The notes under the pieces were generated by a model that saw only the letters and a list, made by a program, of their open reading frames with translations, did not search any database and was not told the DNA's origin. From assembly GCA_020346225.1 (NCBI GenBank), contig CP070777.1:2830703-2894702 (forward strand): a stretch of 64,000 bases of DNA, in the 5' to 3' direction. The translations under genes were made by a program, and so were the position numbers. Shown piece by piece: positions 36,617 to 45,615 of this stretch. This DNA is from Candidatus Zixiibacteriota bacterium. Its GTDB lineage: Bacteria; Zixibacteria; MSB-5A5; GN15; FEB-12. The first letter of the stretch is position 1. Each line of letters begins with the position of its first letter.

Positions 36617-37416
36617 CCATCGGCGACTACCGTCTTTACTACGAGGATTTTCCGCCTCGAACCGCCGGCACGTCAAAACACCCGGTAGTCTTTCTGCACG
36701 GATTCACCCTCGACCATCGCTTGTGGTCTGGCGACGCCGCCCATTTCAGCCGCTCTTACCGAGTTCTGGTGCTCGACTCGAAAGGACACGGTCTGTCCGA
36801 CACTCCTCCGACTGGTTACAGCCGCGACGACCGCGTAGAGGACCTTGTTTCCCTCGTGAACAACCTCGGCATTAATAAAGCCCACATAGTGGGCCTCTCC
36901 ATGGGCGGTTCCACGGCCATCGGTTTGGCGCTGAAATACTCCGAGCGCATGGCCTCCATGACCTTGGTCAGCACCGGCGCGGCGGGGTTCGATGTCGGTC
37001 CCAAGATTCGCGGTATCGACCGCTTGGCCCGTGAGAAGGGGATTGAAAGCGCCCGCGACAAATGGCTCAGGGTCAGCCTGATGTGGTACAAGAAGGATAA
37101 GAAACACATCCGCGACCTTGTCGAAAAAATGATCCGCGAGCACTCCGGCGCTGTCTGGAAAGACCCCATGCGCGGTAGGTACCCGCGCCGGTATGATCTT
37201 GATGACGCCCACCGCATCACCGTCCCGACACTGATTCTTGCCGGCCGGCTCGATAAGATCTTCCTGGAACTGTCCCGCAAGCTCCACGAGCGCATCCCCG
37301 GCTCGCGCCTTAGCGTCTTTGAGTCCGTCGGCCACGTGCTCAATCTCGAAGCTCCCGACCGCTTCCGAAAACAGCTGGAGAGCTTTCTGGAGACTGTCGA
37401 GGCAAACGGCGACTGA
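36604..37416 (+). CDS. Alpha/beta-fold hydrolase
   Basis: A 270-aa alpha/beta hydrolase. The oxyanion region is VVFLHGFTLDHRLWSGDAAH, the nucleophile elbow is GLSMGGST with Ser99, the acid is in LAGRLDKIF and the histidine is in SVGHVLNLEAPDRF. This is a complete catalytic triad in the usual order. The cap region (residues about 135-195) is rich in basic residues. GTG 36604 follows GGAGG at 36590-36594. Family members include esterases, haloperoxidase-like and lactone hydrolases; the substrate cannot be named. No operon partner is evident. Confidence 0.88.
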   Translation: MAYLTIGDYRLYYEDFPPRTAGTSKHPVVFLHGFTLDHRLWSGDAAHFSRSYRVLVLDSKGHGLSDTPPTGYSRDDRVEDLVSLVNNLGINKAHIVGLSMGGSTAIGLALKYSERMASMTLVSTGAAGFDVGPKIRGIDRLAREKGIESARDKWLRVSLMWYKKDKKHIRDLVEKMIREHSGAVWKDPMRGRYPRRYDLDDAHRITVPTLILAGRLDKIFLELSRKLHERIPGSRLSVFESVGHVLNLEAPDRFRKQLESFLETVEANGD

Positions 37417-37711
37417 TTACAGGCTTATGACCATCTGGCCATCCGCCAGTAAGATATTGTTTGATAAAGTATTGAGCCAATACGCTAAACTAACACATGA
37501 ATCTACGCGGGTCGATGGTCGTGTCGCCGGGCGTCAATAGCCGGGCATCGGGACCGGTGTTTCTTCCGGGCCGTCAGCCGCGAGCCGTCTCGAAAACCGC
37601 CTCACCAAGTTGGTTGACACCGGCCAAAGACCTGCCCTTATTGTCGGAGAAAAGAACCTGATTCGGGGGATAGCCGCCGCTGTCCTTTCGGAGAAGCATC
37701 GGGAGAAGCAA
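37417..37711 (+). other. Intergenic region before purN
   Basis: About 295 nt without a supported gene. It holds a small hairpin (CTGGC/GCCAG) soon after the hydrolase stop, a weak promoter-like TTGATA at 37461 with TAAACT at 37486, and TTGACA at 37614 with no good -10. A 54-codon frame from ATG 37497 has no recognisable features. No purine riboswitch consensus was recognised. Confidence 0.5.
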
Positions 37712-38329
37712 TTGCACGACAGAAAACTGGCCAATGTCGCCGTGTTCGTCTCCGGCTCGGGCAGCAACCTGCAGGCGCTTATCGACGCCACCAAAGCCGG
37801 CATCCTGTCGGCCAAAATAGTCCTTGTAGTATCGAACCGTCGAGACGCCTACGGCCTCCAGCGAGCCGCCGGCGAGAACATCGACACATTCGTATTCAAG
37901 ACCAAAAAATACGATACCCCTGAAGACGCCGGGCAGGCGCTGCTTGACCGGCTCGGCGCATATCAGGTTGACTACATCGCCCTGGCCGGATATCTTAGAC
38001 TGCTTCCGGCCGAGGTGGTCAGGGCATATCGCCACCGCATCGTGAACATACATCCGGCCCTGCTGCCTGAATATGGCGGCAAGGGTATGTACGGGCATTT
38101 TGTGCACGAGGCCGTGCTCGCCAGCGGTGACAAAGAATCCGGTGTCTCGGTGCACCTTGTCGATGAGATATATGACCACGGCCACGTCCTCGAGCAGGTT
38201 AAAGTGCCCGTGATGCCCGACGACACCCCGGAGACACTGGCCGCAAGGGTGCTCAAGCACGAGCATAAGATCTATGCGCGAGTATTGGAAAAACTGATAA
38301 AAGGGGAATATGAAATCAATAATGGGTAA
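37712..38329 (+). CDS. purN: Phosphoribosylglycinamide formyltransferase PurN
   Basis: A 205-aa enzyme with the N-terminal VAVFVSGSGSNLQALIDA phosphate-binding motif, the active-site stretch HRIVNIHPALLPEYGG (Asn and His) and the HLVDEIYDHGHVLEQ segment with the catalytic Asp region. It transfers the formyl group of 10-formyl-THF to GAR in purine synthesis. TTG 37712 was chosen because GGGAG lies 6 nt upstream and the length is then normal; an in-frame TTG at 37610 would add 34 unmatched residues. It overlaps purC by 20 nt. Confidence 0.93.
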   Translation: MHDRKLANVAVFVSGSGSNLQALIDATKAGILSAKIVLVVSNRRDAYGLQRAAGENIDTFVFKTKKYDTPEDAGQALLDRLGAYQVDYIALAGYLRLLPAEVVRAYRHRIVNIHPALLPEYGGKGMYGHFVHEAVLASGDKESGVSVHLVDEIYDHGHVLEQVKVPVMPDDTPETLAARVLKHEHKIYARVLEKLIKGEYEINNG

Positions 38330-39218
38330 CGTCGTGTTACAGACAGACATTAAAGAGTACCCCATGATAACCAGGGGGAAAGTCCGTGATATATATGATC
38401 TGGGTGATTCGCTTCTGTTTATAGCCTCGGATAGAATCTCGGCCTTCGATGTCGTTATGCCCAACGGCATTCCCGGCAAGGGCGGCGTGCTTACGGCCAT
38501 GTCGCTGTTCTGGTTCGACTTTCTCAAGGATATCGTCGAGAACCACCTCATCACGGCCGATGTCGACCAATACCCCCGGCCGCTTAGGCCGTATCGCGAT
38601 ATTCTCGAGGGCCGCTCCATGATTGTCATCAAGGCCCGGCGCGTTGAATGCGAATGTATCGTTCGCGGCTACATTTCCGGGTCGATGTGGAAAGAACTCG
38701 AGCAGGCCCGAAAAAAGGGCTCCAACACCGTCCACGGTTTCGAGTTTCCGCCCGACCTGAAGGAATCGCAGAAACTGCTCGAAACGCTCTTCACGCCTTC
38801 GTCAAAAAACGATCTCGGCCACGATGAAAACATAAGCTACCGGCAGCTGGTCGACCTCATTGGCGAAGGGACGGCGGCCCTGTGCCGGGATAAATCGCTG
38901 GCCATTTATCAGAAGGCGGCCGACTACGCCCTGTCCAAAGGCATCATCATCGCCGACACCAAGTTCGAATTCGGCTTTGTCGATGAACGTTTTATTCTCA
39001 TCGACGAGGTCCTTTCACCGGACTCCAGCCGCTTCTGGCCGGTCGACCAGTACCAGGTCGGGCGAGGTCAGCCCTCGTTTGACAAACAGCCGATTCGCGA
39101 CTATCTGCACCAGACCGGATGGAACAAGAAACCGCCCGCGCCGGCCCTTCCCGACGAGGTTGTCAGGGCTTCCTCCGAGCGATACCTGCGGGCGCAGCAA
39201 CTACTGACAGGAAAGTGA
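38310..39218 (+). CDS. purC: SAICAR synthetase PurC
   Basis: A 302-aa ATP-dependent ligase. Family motifs are ITRGKVRDIYDLGDSLLFIA (nucleotide site) at residues about 20-39, ISAFDVVMPNGIPGKG, the VECIVRGYISGSMWKE-like core and the FGFVDERFILIDEVLSPDSS end with the metal-binding acids. It joins CAIR and aspartate. The long form (about 300 aa) is typical of this phylogenetic range. It starts inside purN and is followed by purH with a 2-nt gap, so the three genes form one operon. Confidence 0.95.
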   Translation: MKSIMGNVVLQTDIKEYPMITRGKVRDIYDLGDSLLFIASDRISAFDVVMPNGIPGKGGVLTAMSLFWFDFLKDIVENHLITADVDQYPRPLRPYRDILEGRSMIVIKARRVECECIVRGYISGSMWKELEQARKKGSNTVHGFEFPPDLKESQKLLETLFTPSSKNDLGHDENISYRQLVDLIGEGTAALCRDKSLAIYQKAADYALSKGIIIADTKFEFGFVDERFILIDEVLSPDSSRFWPVDQYQVGRGQPSFDKQPIRDYLHQTGWNKKPPAPALPDEVVRASSERYLRAQQLLTGK

Positions 39219-39220
39219 AC

Positions 39221-40792
39221 ATGTCCGACATCGTGCACATCAAGAGAGCTCTCATCTCCGTCTCCGACAAATCCGGTATCGTCGACCTGGCCTCGGCCCT
39301 CGCCAAACGGGGCGTGGAAATCATCTCCACCGGCGGTACCCTCAGAAAGATCAAAGAAGCCGGCGTTCACGCCATTTCCGTATCCACTTTTACGGGTGCC
39401 CCCGAAATCCTGGGCGGCCGCGTGAAAACCCTTCATCCCCGCATCCACGCCGGCATTCTCTATCGTCGCGATAATCAGGATGATGTCGAACAGATCAGCC
39501 GGTCCGATTTCCGCTCCATCGATCTCGTCGTTGTGAATCTTTATCCCTTCGCGCAGACAGTCGCCCGTTCGGGCAGCAGCTATATCGAGATCATCGAGAA
39601 CATCGATATCGGCGGACCCTCCATGCTCCGTGCCGCGGCCAAAAACCATGCCAGCGTCACCGTGGTTACCGACCCCGACGACTACCCCCGGCTCCTCCAG
39701 CAACTCGACAAACATGATTGCGGCACCGACCGGACTTTCCGAAACGAATGTGCCGCGAAGGCTTTTGCCCTTTCTGCCCGATACGACGCCGCCGTCGCCG
39801 GGTTCTTCCGCGTCGGCAAACCCCAGGCATCGGAGACTTTTCCGGCTCAACTCTCCCTGACCTTTAACCGCCGGTCGTCTCTGCGCTACGGCGAGAACCC
39901 GCATCAGCAGGCCTCCCTGTATGCCTCCGATTCCTTTACCGGCCCCACCTTGCTCAGTGCCGAACAGCTGTCCGGCAAGGAGCTGTCCTATAATAACTAC
40001 AACGACCTCGATGCCTGTCTCGATATGCTTCTGGATTTTGACAAACCCTTCGCCTGCGTGCTCAAGCATACCAACCCCTGCGGAGCCGCCATAGGCAAGA
40101 GCCTCGCCGAGGCATACAAGAAAGCTTACGAAAGTGACCCCCTGTCCGCCTACGGTTCGATAATCGGCCTCAACCGCGAAGTCGATATGAACACGGCCGA
40201 ACTGCTCCGTGAGACGCCTTTCGTCGAATGCATCCTGGCGCCGTCGTTTGCCGCCGATGCCCTGGCCCTGCTCAAACGCAAGAAAGCGCGACGTATCCTG
40301 GCCCTGCCGGCCATAAGCGACGGCCGCCCGTCCGGTGAGATTACCTTACGCTTTATCCGGGGTGGGCTGCTGGTGCAGACGGCTGATGACCGCCGGACCG
40401 ATGACGCCGAACTGACCGTGGTCACCAAACGCAAACCCGCCAAAAAAGAGATTCAGGACCTGATGTTCGGCTGGAAGGTGGTCAAGCACACCAAATCCAA
40501 CGCCATTGTTTTGGTCAAAGACGGTGCCACTGTCGGCATCGGCATGGGGCAGACCTCTCGTGTCGATTCCGGCTTCATGGCCGTCAAGCGAGCCGGGGAG
40601 AGGGCCGCCGGAGCCGTGATGGCCTCCGATGCGTTCTTCCCGATGCCCGATGGGATAGAGGTAGCCACCGATGCCGGGGTTACCGCCATTATCCAGCCGG
40701 GCGGCTCCAAGGGCGACGAGCAGGCTATCGAAGCCGCCGATAAAGCCGGCGCTGCCATGGTCTTCACCGGCATCAGGCATTTCAAACACTGA
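39221..40792 (+). CDS. purH: Bifunctional AICAR formyltransferase/IMP cyclohydrolase PurH
   Basis: A 523-aa bifunctional enzyme finishing IMP synthesis. The N-terminal MGS-like cyclohydrolase domain (KRALISVSDKSGIVDLASAL, RVKTLHPRIHAGIL) spans residues 1-190; the C-terminal formyltransferase domain holds LRYGENPHQQASLYA, LKHTNPCGAAIGKSL with the catalytic Lys-His pair, and VKHTKSNAIVLVKDG. ATG 39221 has AGGAAAG upstream; the frame is open further 5' but overlaps purC. Length is normal. A weak terminator-like region follows. Confidence 0.97.
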   Translation: MSDIVHIKRALISVSDKSGIVDLASALAKRGVEIISTGGTLRKIKEAGVHAISVSTFTGAPEILGGRVKTLHPRIHAGILYRRDNQDDVEQISRSDFRSIDLVVVNLYPFAQTVARSGSSYIEIIENIDIGGPSMLRAAAKNHASVTVVTDPDDYPRLLQQLDKHDCGTDRTFRNECAAKAFALSARYDAAVAGFFRVGKPQASETFPAQLSLTFNRRSSLRYGENPHQQASLYASDSFTGPTLLSAEQLSGKELSYNNYNDLDACLDMLLDFDKPFACVLKHTNPCGAAIGKSLAEAYKKAYESDPLSAYGSIIGLNREVDMNTAELLRETPFVECILAPSFAADALALLKRKKARRILALPAISDGRPSGEITLRFIRGGLLVQTADDRRTDDAELTVVTKRKPAKKEIQDLMFGWKVVKHTKSNAIVLVKDGATVGIGMGQTSRVDSGFMAVKRAGERAAGAVMASDAFFPMPDGIEVATDAGVTAIIQPGGSKGDEQAIEAADKAGAAMVFTGIRHFKH

Positions 40793-40821
40793 TGGGTACA
40801 AGCCGACCGGGCTTTAGTTTA

Positions 40822-40843
40822 CGCCGCGCGGCGCGTCTTTTTT
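40822..40843 (+). terminator. Probable terminator after purH
   Basis: A short GC hairpin (CGCC/GGCG with GCGC loop) is followed by CGTC and a run of six T. Another small hairpin, AAGCC/GGCTT, precedes it at 40800-40814. Stems are short, so the call is tentative. Confidence 0.45.
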
Positions 40844-40865
40844 GAAGGTGCCGTGAAATCTGTTG

Positions 40866-40894
40866 TTGCAAAGTGATAAAACTGAGATTATCTT
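40866..40894 (+). promoter_or_regulatory. Promoter of smg
   Basis: TTGCAA at 40866-40871, a 17-nt spacer and TATCTT at 40889-40894. Predicted +1 is about 40901, 24 nt before ATG 40925. No obvious ribosome site lies in that leader. Confidence 0.6.
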
Positions 40895-40924
40895 ACGGGA
40901 AAGCTGTTTGGACAACTGCTCCCG

Positions 40925-41398
40925 ATGAGAAACCGAATTCTTGAAATTGTTGTCTTCCTTATGGACTATATGCGCGATGCGCATGAGCACCAGTCCGAAG
41001 CCGACGACGTATCCGCCGCCCTCCGAAACCTGGGCTACTCCGATCAGGAAATCTCGGCCGCCTATAACTGGTTTCTGGAGCAGTTCAAAGGCGCTCCCGA
41101 GCAGTTCTTCAGCAAGTTTCCCAAAGACCGCTCCTCGCAAAGGGTCCTCACGAATACGGAGAGGGCCTTCATCTCACCGGAAGCCCACGGTTTCCTTATC
41201 AAACTGCTTCATGGCCGTGTGATTACCGAGGAGCAAATGGAAGCGATTATCGAAAAATCCGCCTTTTTTGCCTCTGAGCCTATCAGCATCGAACAGATAA
41301 AGATTATTTCTTCAGCGGTTGTCTTCAATGAAACCGATGACCTTGAAAGCCCGGCTATACTGAGCCCGGCCGAAGACCGCTCCCGTCTGGTCAACTGA
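40925..41398 (+). CDS. smg: Smg/DUF494 family protein
   Basis: A 157-aa protein matching Smg (DUF494): RNRILEIVVFLMDYM at the start, LRNLGYSDQEISAAYNWFLE, and the second half FISPEAHGFLIKLLHGRVIT. In proteobacteria smg sits between dprA and topA and has no firm function. Here it precedes coaBC with a 6-nt gap, so it is probably co-transcribed with coaBC, udg and dnaB. Length is normal. Confidence 0.88.
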   Translation: MRNRILEIVVFLMDYMRDAHEHQSEADDVSAALRNLGYSDQEISAAYNWFLEQFKGAPEQFFSKFPKDRSSQRVLTNTERAFISPEAHGFLIKLLHGRVITEEQMEAIIEKSAFFASEPISIEQIKIISSAVVFNETDDLESPAILSPAEDRSRLVN

Positions 41399-41404
41399 TT
41401 TCCC

Positions 41405-42613
41405 ATGTCGTTAAAAGATAAGCGAATTCTTATAGGCCTCACCGGCGGTATCGCCTGCTACAAAATACCGTACCTGGTCCGCTATCTCTGGCGTGAAAAG
41501 GCCGAAATCAGAACCATCATGACCGAAAACGCCACCCGTTTCATCACACCCCTCACCCTGGAAAGCGTCTCCAACAACCCTGTCGCCACCGACCTTTTCC
41601 CTCCCAACCGGTTTGCCGGCACCCATCACATCGACCTCGCCCGGTGGCCCGACCTTATTATGGTTGCGCCGGCCACCGCTAACTTCATGGGCAAGATCGC
41701 CTCCGGCATTTCCGATGACCTGCTCACCACGGTCATCTGTGCTACGCCCAAACCGGTTATGATCGCCCCGGCCATGAACCCCCAGATGTGGCTCAACAAG
41801 GTCACCCAGCGCAACCACGATATTCTGGGGAACCTCGGCTATATTTTTATCGAACCCGACGAGGGCTACACCGCCTGCGACCACTATGGCGTCGGACGCA
41901 TGGCCGAGCCGCAGGAACTATTTGAAGCCGTAAAACAGTTTTTTTTTGACAGGGCCAAAGGCTCAAAAAAAACGCTGACCGGCAAAAAAATTGTCGTAAC
42001 CGCCGGGCCCACCCGCGAAGCCGTTGACCCCGTTCGCTTTCTAACTAATCGTTCATCCGGGAAAATGGGTTATGCCCTGGCCGAAGCGGCCGCATCCCTT
42101 GGCGCCCAAACCACCCTCATCTCCGGCCCGGTGAATATTCCGCCCCCCCTGGGCGTTCACCTCATCAGGATCGAGTCCACCGACGAGCTGCATGCCGCCG
42201 TGAAAAAAGCGTTCGCTTCGTGTGACTGTCTTATCATGGCTGCTGCTCCCGCCGATTTCTCACCGGCTCAGAGTCTTGAAACTAAAATCAAAAGAGCGGC
42301 TTCAGATCTCAGTCTCAACCTCAAGCCCACCAAAGATATTCTCAAGGAAGTGGCCCGGCGCAAAAAAGCCGGACAAATTGTTGTCGGTTTCGCTCTGGAA
42401 ACGGATGACGCTCTGGCCAATGCTCGCAAGAAGCTCTCCGAGAAGAAACTCGACATGGTTGTTGTCAACACTCCCGGAGAGGATACCGGTTTCGACCACG
42501 ACACCAACGAAGTCACCCTGCTGGTGCCGAAGAAGCGACCGGTCAAACTCGCTCTCGCATCAAAATCAGAAATATCGTATCACATACTTGACCGGGTCTC
42601 CGCTTTGCTTTAA
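41405..42613 (+). CDS. coaBC: Bifunctional phosphopantothenoylcysteine decarboxylase/synthetase CoaBC
   Basis: A 402-aa fusion. The N-terminal flavoprotein CoaC domain (residues 1-180) has LTGGIACYKIPYLVRYL, the catalytic His in THHIDLARWPDL, ASGISDDLLTT and PAMNPQMW. The C-terminal CoaB domain starts TGKKIVVTAGPTREAVDPVR near residue 195 and contains LTNRSSGKMGYALAEAA and GFALETDD. It makes 4'-phosphopantetheine from phosphopantothenate in two steps toward CoA. Both catalytic halves look complete. Confidence 0.96.
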   Translation: MSLKDKRILIGLTGGIACYKIPYLVRYLWREKAEIRTIMTENATRFITPLTLESVSNNPVATDLFPPNRFAGTHHIDLARWPDLIMVAPATANFMGKIASGISDDLLTTVICATPKPVMIAPAMNPQMWLNKVTQRNHDILGNLGYIFIEPDEGYTACDHYGVGRMAEPQELFEAVKQFFFDRAKGSKKTLTGKKIVVTAGPTREAVDPVRFLTNRSSGKMGYALAEAAASLGAQTTLISGPVNIPPPLGVHLIRIESTDELHAAVKKAFASCDCLIMAAAPADFSPAQSLETKIKRAASDLSLNLKPTKDILKEVARRKKAGQIVVGFALETDDALANARKKLSEKKLDMVVVNTPGEDTGFDHDTNEVTLLVPKKRPVKLALASKSEISYHILDRVSALL

Positions 42614-42639
42614 TATGCAAGCCAGTAATACCCGTACCT

Positions 42640-43392
42640 ATGAAAGATAACAACGGCAGCCTATCCGATCTGATTCGCCGTGCACTTGCGTCGCAGATTG
42701 ACCTTGGCCTGGGCGAAGCTATCGTCGGCAGAACGAGAAGCAGTGCTGCCGAAATGTCATTCGGACAACCACAGGTTTCAAAGGTCGTATCGGTCGTGGA
42801 CCTTTTTGATAAACCCGCCGCTCAAAGTGCTCCGCAGTTTCCTTCGCTCACGGCGCACCGCGAGGCCGTGTGCAACTGTCAGTTGTGCCCGCTCGGACAG
42901 ACCCGCAATAAGTTCGTCTACGGTGTCGGCCATGACAGGGCCGAAGTTATGTTCATAGGCGAGGCGCCGGGGGCCGAGGAGGACCGCCTGGGAGAACCGT
43001 TTGTCGGACGCGCCGGGCAGCTGCTCGACAAAATCCTGGCCGCGATTCAACTCTCCCGGCAGCAGGTTTACATCGCCAACATCCTCAAGTGCCGTCCGCC
43101 CGGCAATCGCGACCCCATCCCCGATGAAATGAACAAATGCTTTCCGTATCTTAAGGAACAGATAAGAATAATCAGGCCGAAGATAATCTGCGCCCTCGGA
43201 CGCGTCGCCGCGCAGGCCCTGCTGGGCACCTCGACTCCGCTGGGCAAACTTCGCAAGCGCTGGCACGAGTACGAAGGCGTGCCGATGATTATAACCTACC
43301 ACCCGGCGGCCCTGCTGAGGTTTCCCGCGTACAAGAAAGATACCTGGGAAGATGTCCAGATGCTCAGGGCCCGCCTCGACGAGTTGAAATAA
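42640..43392 (+). CDS. Family 4 (iron-sulfur) uracil-DNA glycosylase
   Basis: A 250-aa UDG-superfamily enzyme. Motif A is [19 protein letters not shown] near residues 105-123 and motif B is [15 protein letters not shown] near residue 220. The iron-sulfur ligands of family 4 are visible: CNCQLC near residue 75 and the later cysteines in NILKCRPPG and MNKCFPYL. The N-terminal 60 residues are variable. It removes uracil from DNA to start base excision repair. It ends exactly at the dnaB start (TAA then ATG), so the two genes are coupled. Confidence 0.93.
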   Translation: MKDNNGSLSDLIRRALASQIDLGLGEAIVGRTRSSAAEMSFGQPQVSKVVSVVDLFDKPAAQSAPQFPSLTAHREAVCNCQLCPLGQTRNKFVYGVGHDRAEVMFIGEAPGAEEDRLGEPFVGRAGQLLDKILAAIQLSRQQVYIANILKCRPPGNRDPIPDEMNKCFPYLKEQIRIIRPKIICALGRVAAQALLGTSTPLGKLRKRWHEYEGVPMIITYHPAALLRFPAYKKDTWEDVQMLRARLDELK

Positions 43393-44826
43393 ATGGCTCA
43401 GAGGGCTCCCTATACAAAAGAGGTAACCGACCTCCAGCCGCCGCAGTCGCTCGATGCCGAGCAGGCCGTGCTCGGGTCTATGCTGAAGGACCCCGATGCC
43501 GTCTATCAGGCCATCGAAATTCTCGACGGCCCCGAGGATTTCTACTATCCCAAGCACCAGCTCATCTACGCCGCGGTCATTGGCCTGAGCGAGAAGTCGG
43601 AACCCTGCGATATTACCACCGTTGCCGACGCCCTCTTGCAGCAGGGTTCGCTGGAAAGAATCGGCGGGCGGGTTTACCTGGTCGAGTTGGCCGAAGGCGT
43701 CGCGTCAACGGCCAACGTCGCCTCGCACTGCAATATCGTCCTGGAGAAATCCCTCCTGCGTCGCCTCATCCGAACCTCCAACGAGATCGTGCGCAGCGCC
43801 TATTCCTTCGATCAGCCCGTTGACCACCTGCTCGACCTGGCCGAGGCCAACATCTTCAATATTTCCGAAAGCCGCCTGAGAAAAGGTTTTGCTTCCATCA
43901 AGGACCTCATGCCCTCGACCTTTGAACAGATCGAGAATCTCCAGTCCGATGATTCCGCTCTGGTCGGCCTCAAAACCGGTTTCCCCGACCTTGACACCAT
44001 GACCAACGGCCTGCACCGCGGCGACCTGGTTATCGTCGCCGGGCGGCCGTCCATGGGCAAATCGGCGCTCGTTATGAATATGGCCGAGAATGTCGCCGTC
44101 AAGCAGGGCAAAGGCGTCGGCCTTTTCTCTATCGAGATGTCCAGCGAGGCCCTCGCCCTGCGCATGCTCTGCGGCCGGGCCAAAGTATCGCAGCAAAAAC
44201 TCCGGGCTGGTAAGCTCAAGAAAGACGAATGGCCCAAGCTCACCGTGGCCGGCGGGTCGCTTTCCGAAGCGCCCATCTTCATCGATGACTCCCCCAGCCT
44301 CAGCTCGCTCGAAATGCGGGCCAAGGCGCGGCGCCTCAAGGCCCAGCACGATATCGGCCTGATAGTCGTCGACTATATCCAGATGATGCACGCCTCCGGC
44401 CGCCACGAAAACCGCCAGCAGGAAATCGCTTCCATCTCGCGCAATCTCAAGGTGCTGGCTAAGGAGCTCGATATTCCGGTGGTCGCCTGCTCCCAGCTCT
44501 CGCGTATGGTCGAGCAGCGCGGCGGCGAGAAAAGGCCCCAGCTCTCCGACCTGAGGGAATCCGGCGCCATCGAGCAGGACGCCGATGTCGTCATGTTCGT
44601 CTATCGCCCGGAGCACTATCTCTCGCATCTCGAAAGGACCGACCCCAGGTTTCAGGAAGTCGAGGGAAAAGCCGAAATCATCGTTGCCAAACAGCGCAAC
44701 GGTCCCACCGGCGTTGTCAATCTAACCTTCATCAAGGAATTCGCCCGCTTTGAAAGCGTCGCCGCCGGGTTCCGGGAACTTCCGCCCGGGGCCGAACCGG
44801 TGACCGACGATAACATCCCTTTCTAA
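43393..44826 (+). CDS. dnaB: Replicative DNA helicase DnaB
   Basis: A 477-aa hexameric helicase. The N-terminal primase-interacting domain begins PQSLDAEQAVLGSMLKD. The RecA-like domain has Walker A VIVAGRPSMGKSALVMNMAE near residues 214-233, Walker B DIGLIVVDYIQMMH, the LSRMVEQRGGEKRPQLSDLR motif and the arginine finger region KQRNGPTGVVNLTF. No intein or DnaC-like insert is seen. It is translationally adjacent to the glycosylase gene and 8 nt ahead of mlaE. Confidence 0.97.
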   Translation: MAQRAPYTKEVTDLQPPQSLDAEQAVLGSMLKDPDAVYQAIEILDGPEDFYYPKHQLIYAAVIGLSEKSEPCDITTVADALLQQGSLERIGGRVYLVELAEGVASTANVASHCNIVLEKSLLRRLIRTSNEIVRSAYSFDQPVDHLLDLAEANIFNISESRLRKGFASIKDLMPSTFEQIENLQSDDSALVGLKTGFPDLDTMTNGLHRGDLVIVAGRPSMGKSALVMNMAENVAVKQGKGVGLFSIEMSSEALALRMLCGRAKVSQQKLRAGKLKKDEWPKLTVAGGSLSEAPIFIDDSPSLSSLEMRAKARRLKAQHDIGLIVVDYIQMMHASGRHENRQQEIASISRNLKVLAKELDIPVVACSQLSRMVEQRGGEKRPQLSDLRESGAIEQDADVVMFVYRPEHYLSHLERTDPRFQEVEGKAEIIVAKQRNGPTGVVNLTFIKEFARFESVAAGFRELPPGAEPVTDDNIPF

Positions 44827-44834
44827 GGTAGCCA

Positions 44835-45614
44835 ATGGCGAACGGATTACTGGAACTCGGCAGACACGGTGTTAGCTTCGTTCGCACTATCGGCGGTATC
44901 TTCATCCTGCTGGGGAGGCTGATCGCATCCCTCAAGGAGCTGCATCGCTCCCTGGGCCTGTTTGTCGAACAACTCTATGTGCTCGGCGTCAGGTCGCTGC
45001 CTCTCATCGTCATTATTTCCATTTTTGTCGGTGCCGTGTCCGCCTGGCAGGCGGCCTACCAGTTCAAGTTCATCGGCGCTCCGCTCCGGTTCCTCGGTCA
45101 GGCGGTCGGCAAGGCTGTCGTTATCGAACTGGCGCCGGTTCTGTCGGCCATTGTTTTCGCCGGTCGGGTCGGAGCCGGTATCACCGCCGAGATGGGCACC
45201 ATGAAAGTCACCGAGCAGATCGATGCCCTTGAATCGATGGGCATAAGTCCTGTACGCTATCTCGTCCTGCCCCGGGTCCTGGCCTGTCTGTTCATGGTCC
45301 CTTTCCTGGTCATCTTTGCCAACTTCGTGGCCATCGTCGGCGCTCTCGTTGTTTCCATCATCGGCGTACAGATCTCCTCGGAAACTTTCCTTTACGGCTT
45401 TCGTGATTCTTTTCAGCTCTCCGACTTCGTCAACGGCCTCATCAAGGCCGCCGTCTTCGGCTTCATCATCGGTCTGGTCGGATGTTACCAGGGTTTCAAC
45501 ACCTATGGCGGCGCGCAGGGGGTGGGACGGGCCACCACCGCTTCGGTCGTTATCTCGACCGTGCTGATTCTCATTTTCAATTTCGTTTTTGCCGTCATAT
45601 TGTTCAGGATTTGA
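44835..45614 (+). CDS. mlaE: MlaE-family lipid ABC transporter permease
   Basis: A 259-aa inner-membrane protein with five or six hydrophobic segments. Family motifs are GAVSAWQAAYQFKFIGA, VFAGRVGAGITAEMGTMKVTEQIDALESMG (the cytoplasmic coupling helix) and GCYQGFNTYGGAQGVGRATT. MlaE works with the MlaF ATPase and normally a substrate-binding MlaD (MCE) protein to move phospholipids between the membranes. The ATPase follows directly, but no MCE protein is in this window. Confidence 0.93.
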   Translation: MANGLLELGRHGVSFVRTIGGIFILLGRLIASLKELHRSLGLFVEQLYVLGVRSLPLIVIISIFVGAVSAWQAAYQFKFIGAPLRFLGQAVGKAVVIELAPVLSAIVFAGRVGAGITAEMGTMKVTEQIDALESMGISPVRYLVLPRVLACLFMVPFLVIFANFVAIVGALVVSIIGVQISSETFLYGFRDSFQLSDFVNGLIKAAVFGFIIGLVGCYQGFNTYGGAQGVGRATTASVVISTVLILIFNFVFAVILFRI

Positions 45615-45615
45615 T

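Noticed and set aside
37497-37661. A 54-codon frame in the gap before purN, with a weak promoter-like sequence ahead.
   Set aside because: No recognisable protein features or ribosome site, and the -10 is poor.
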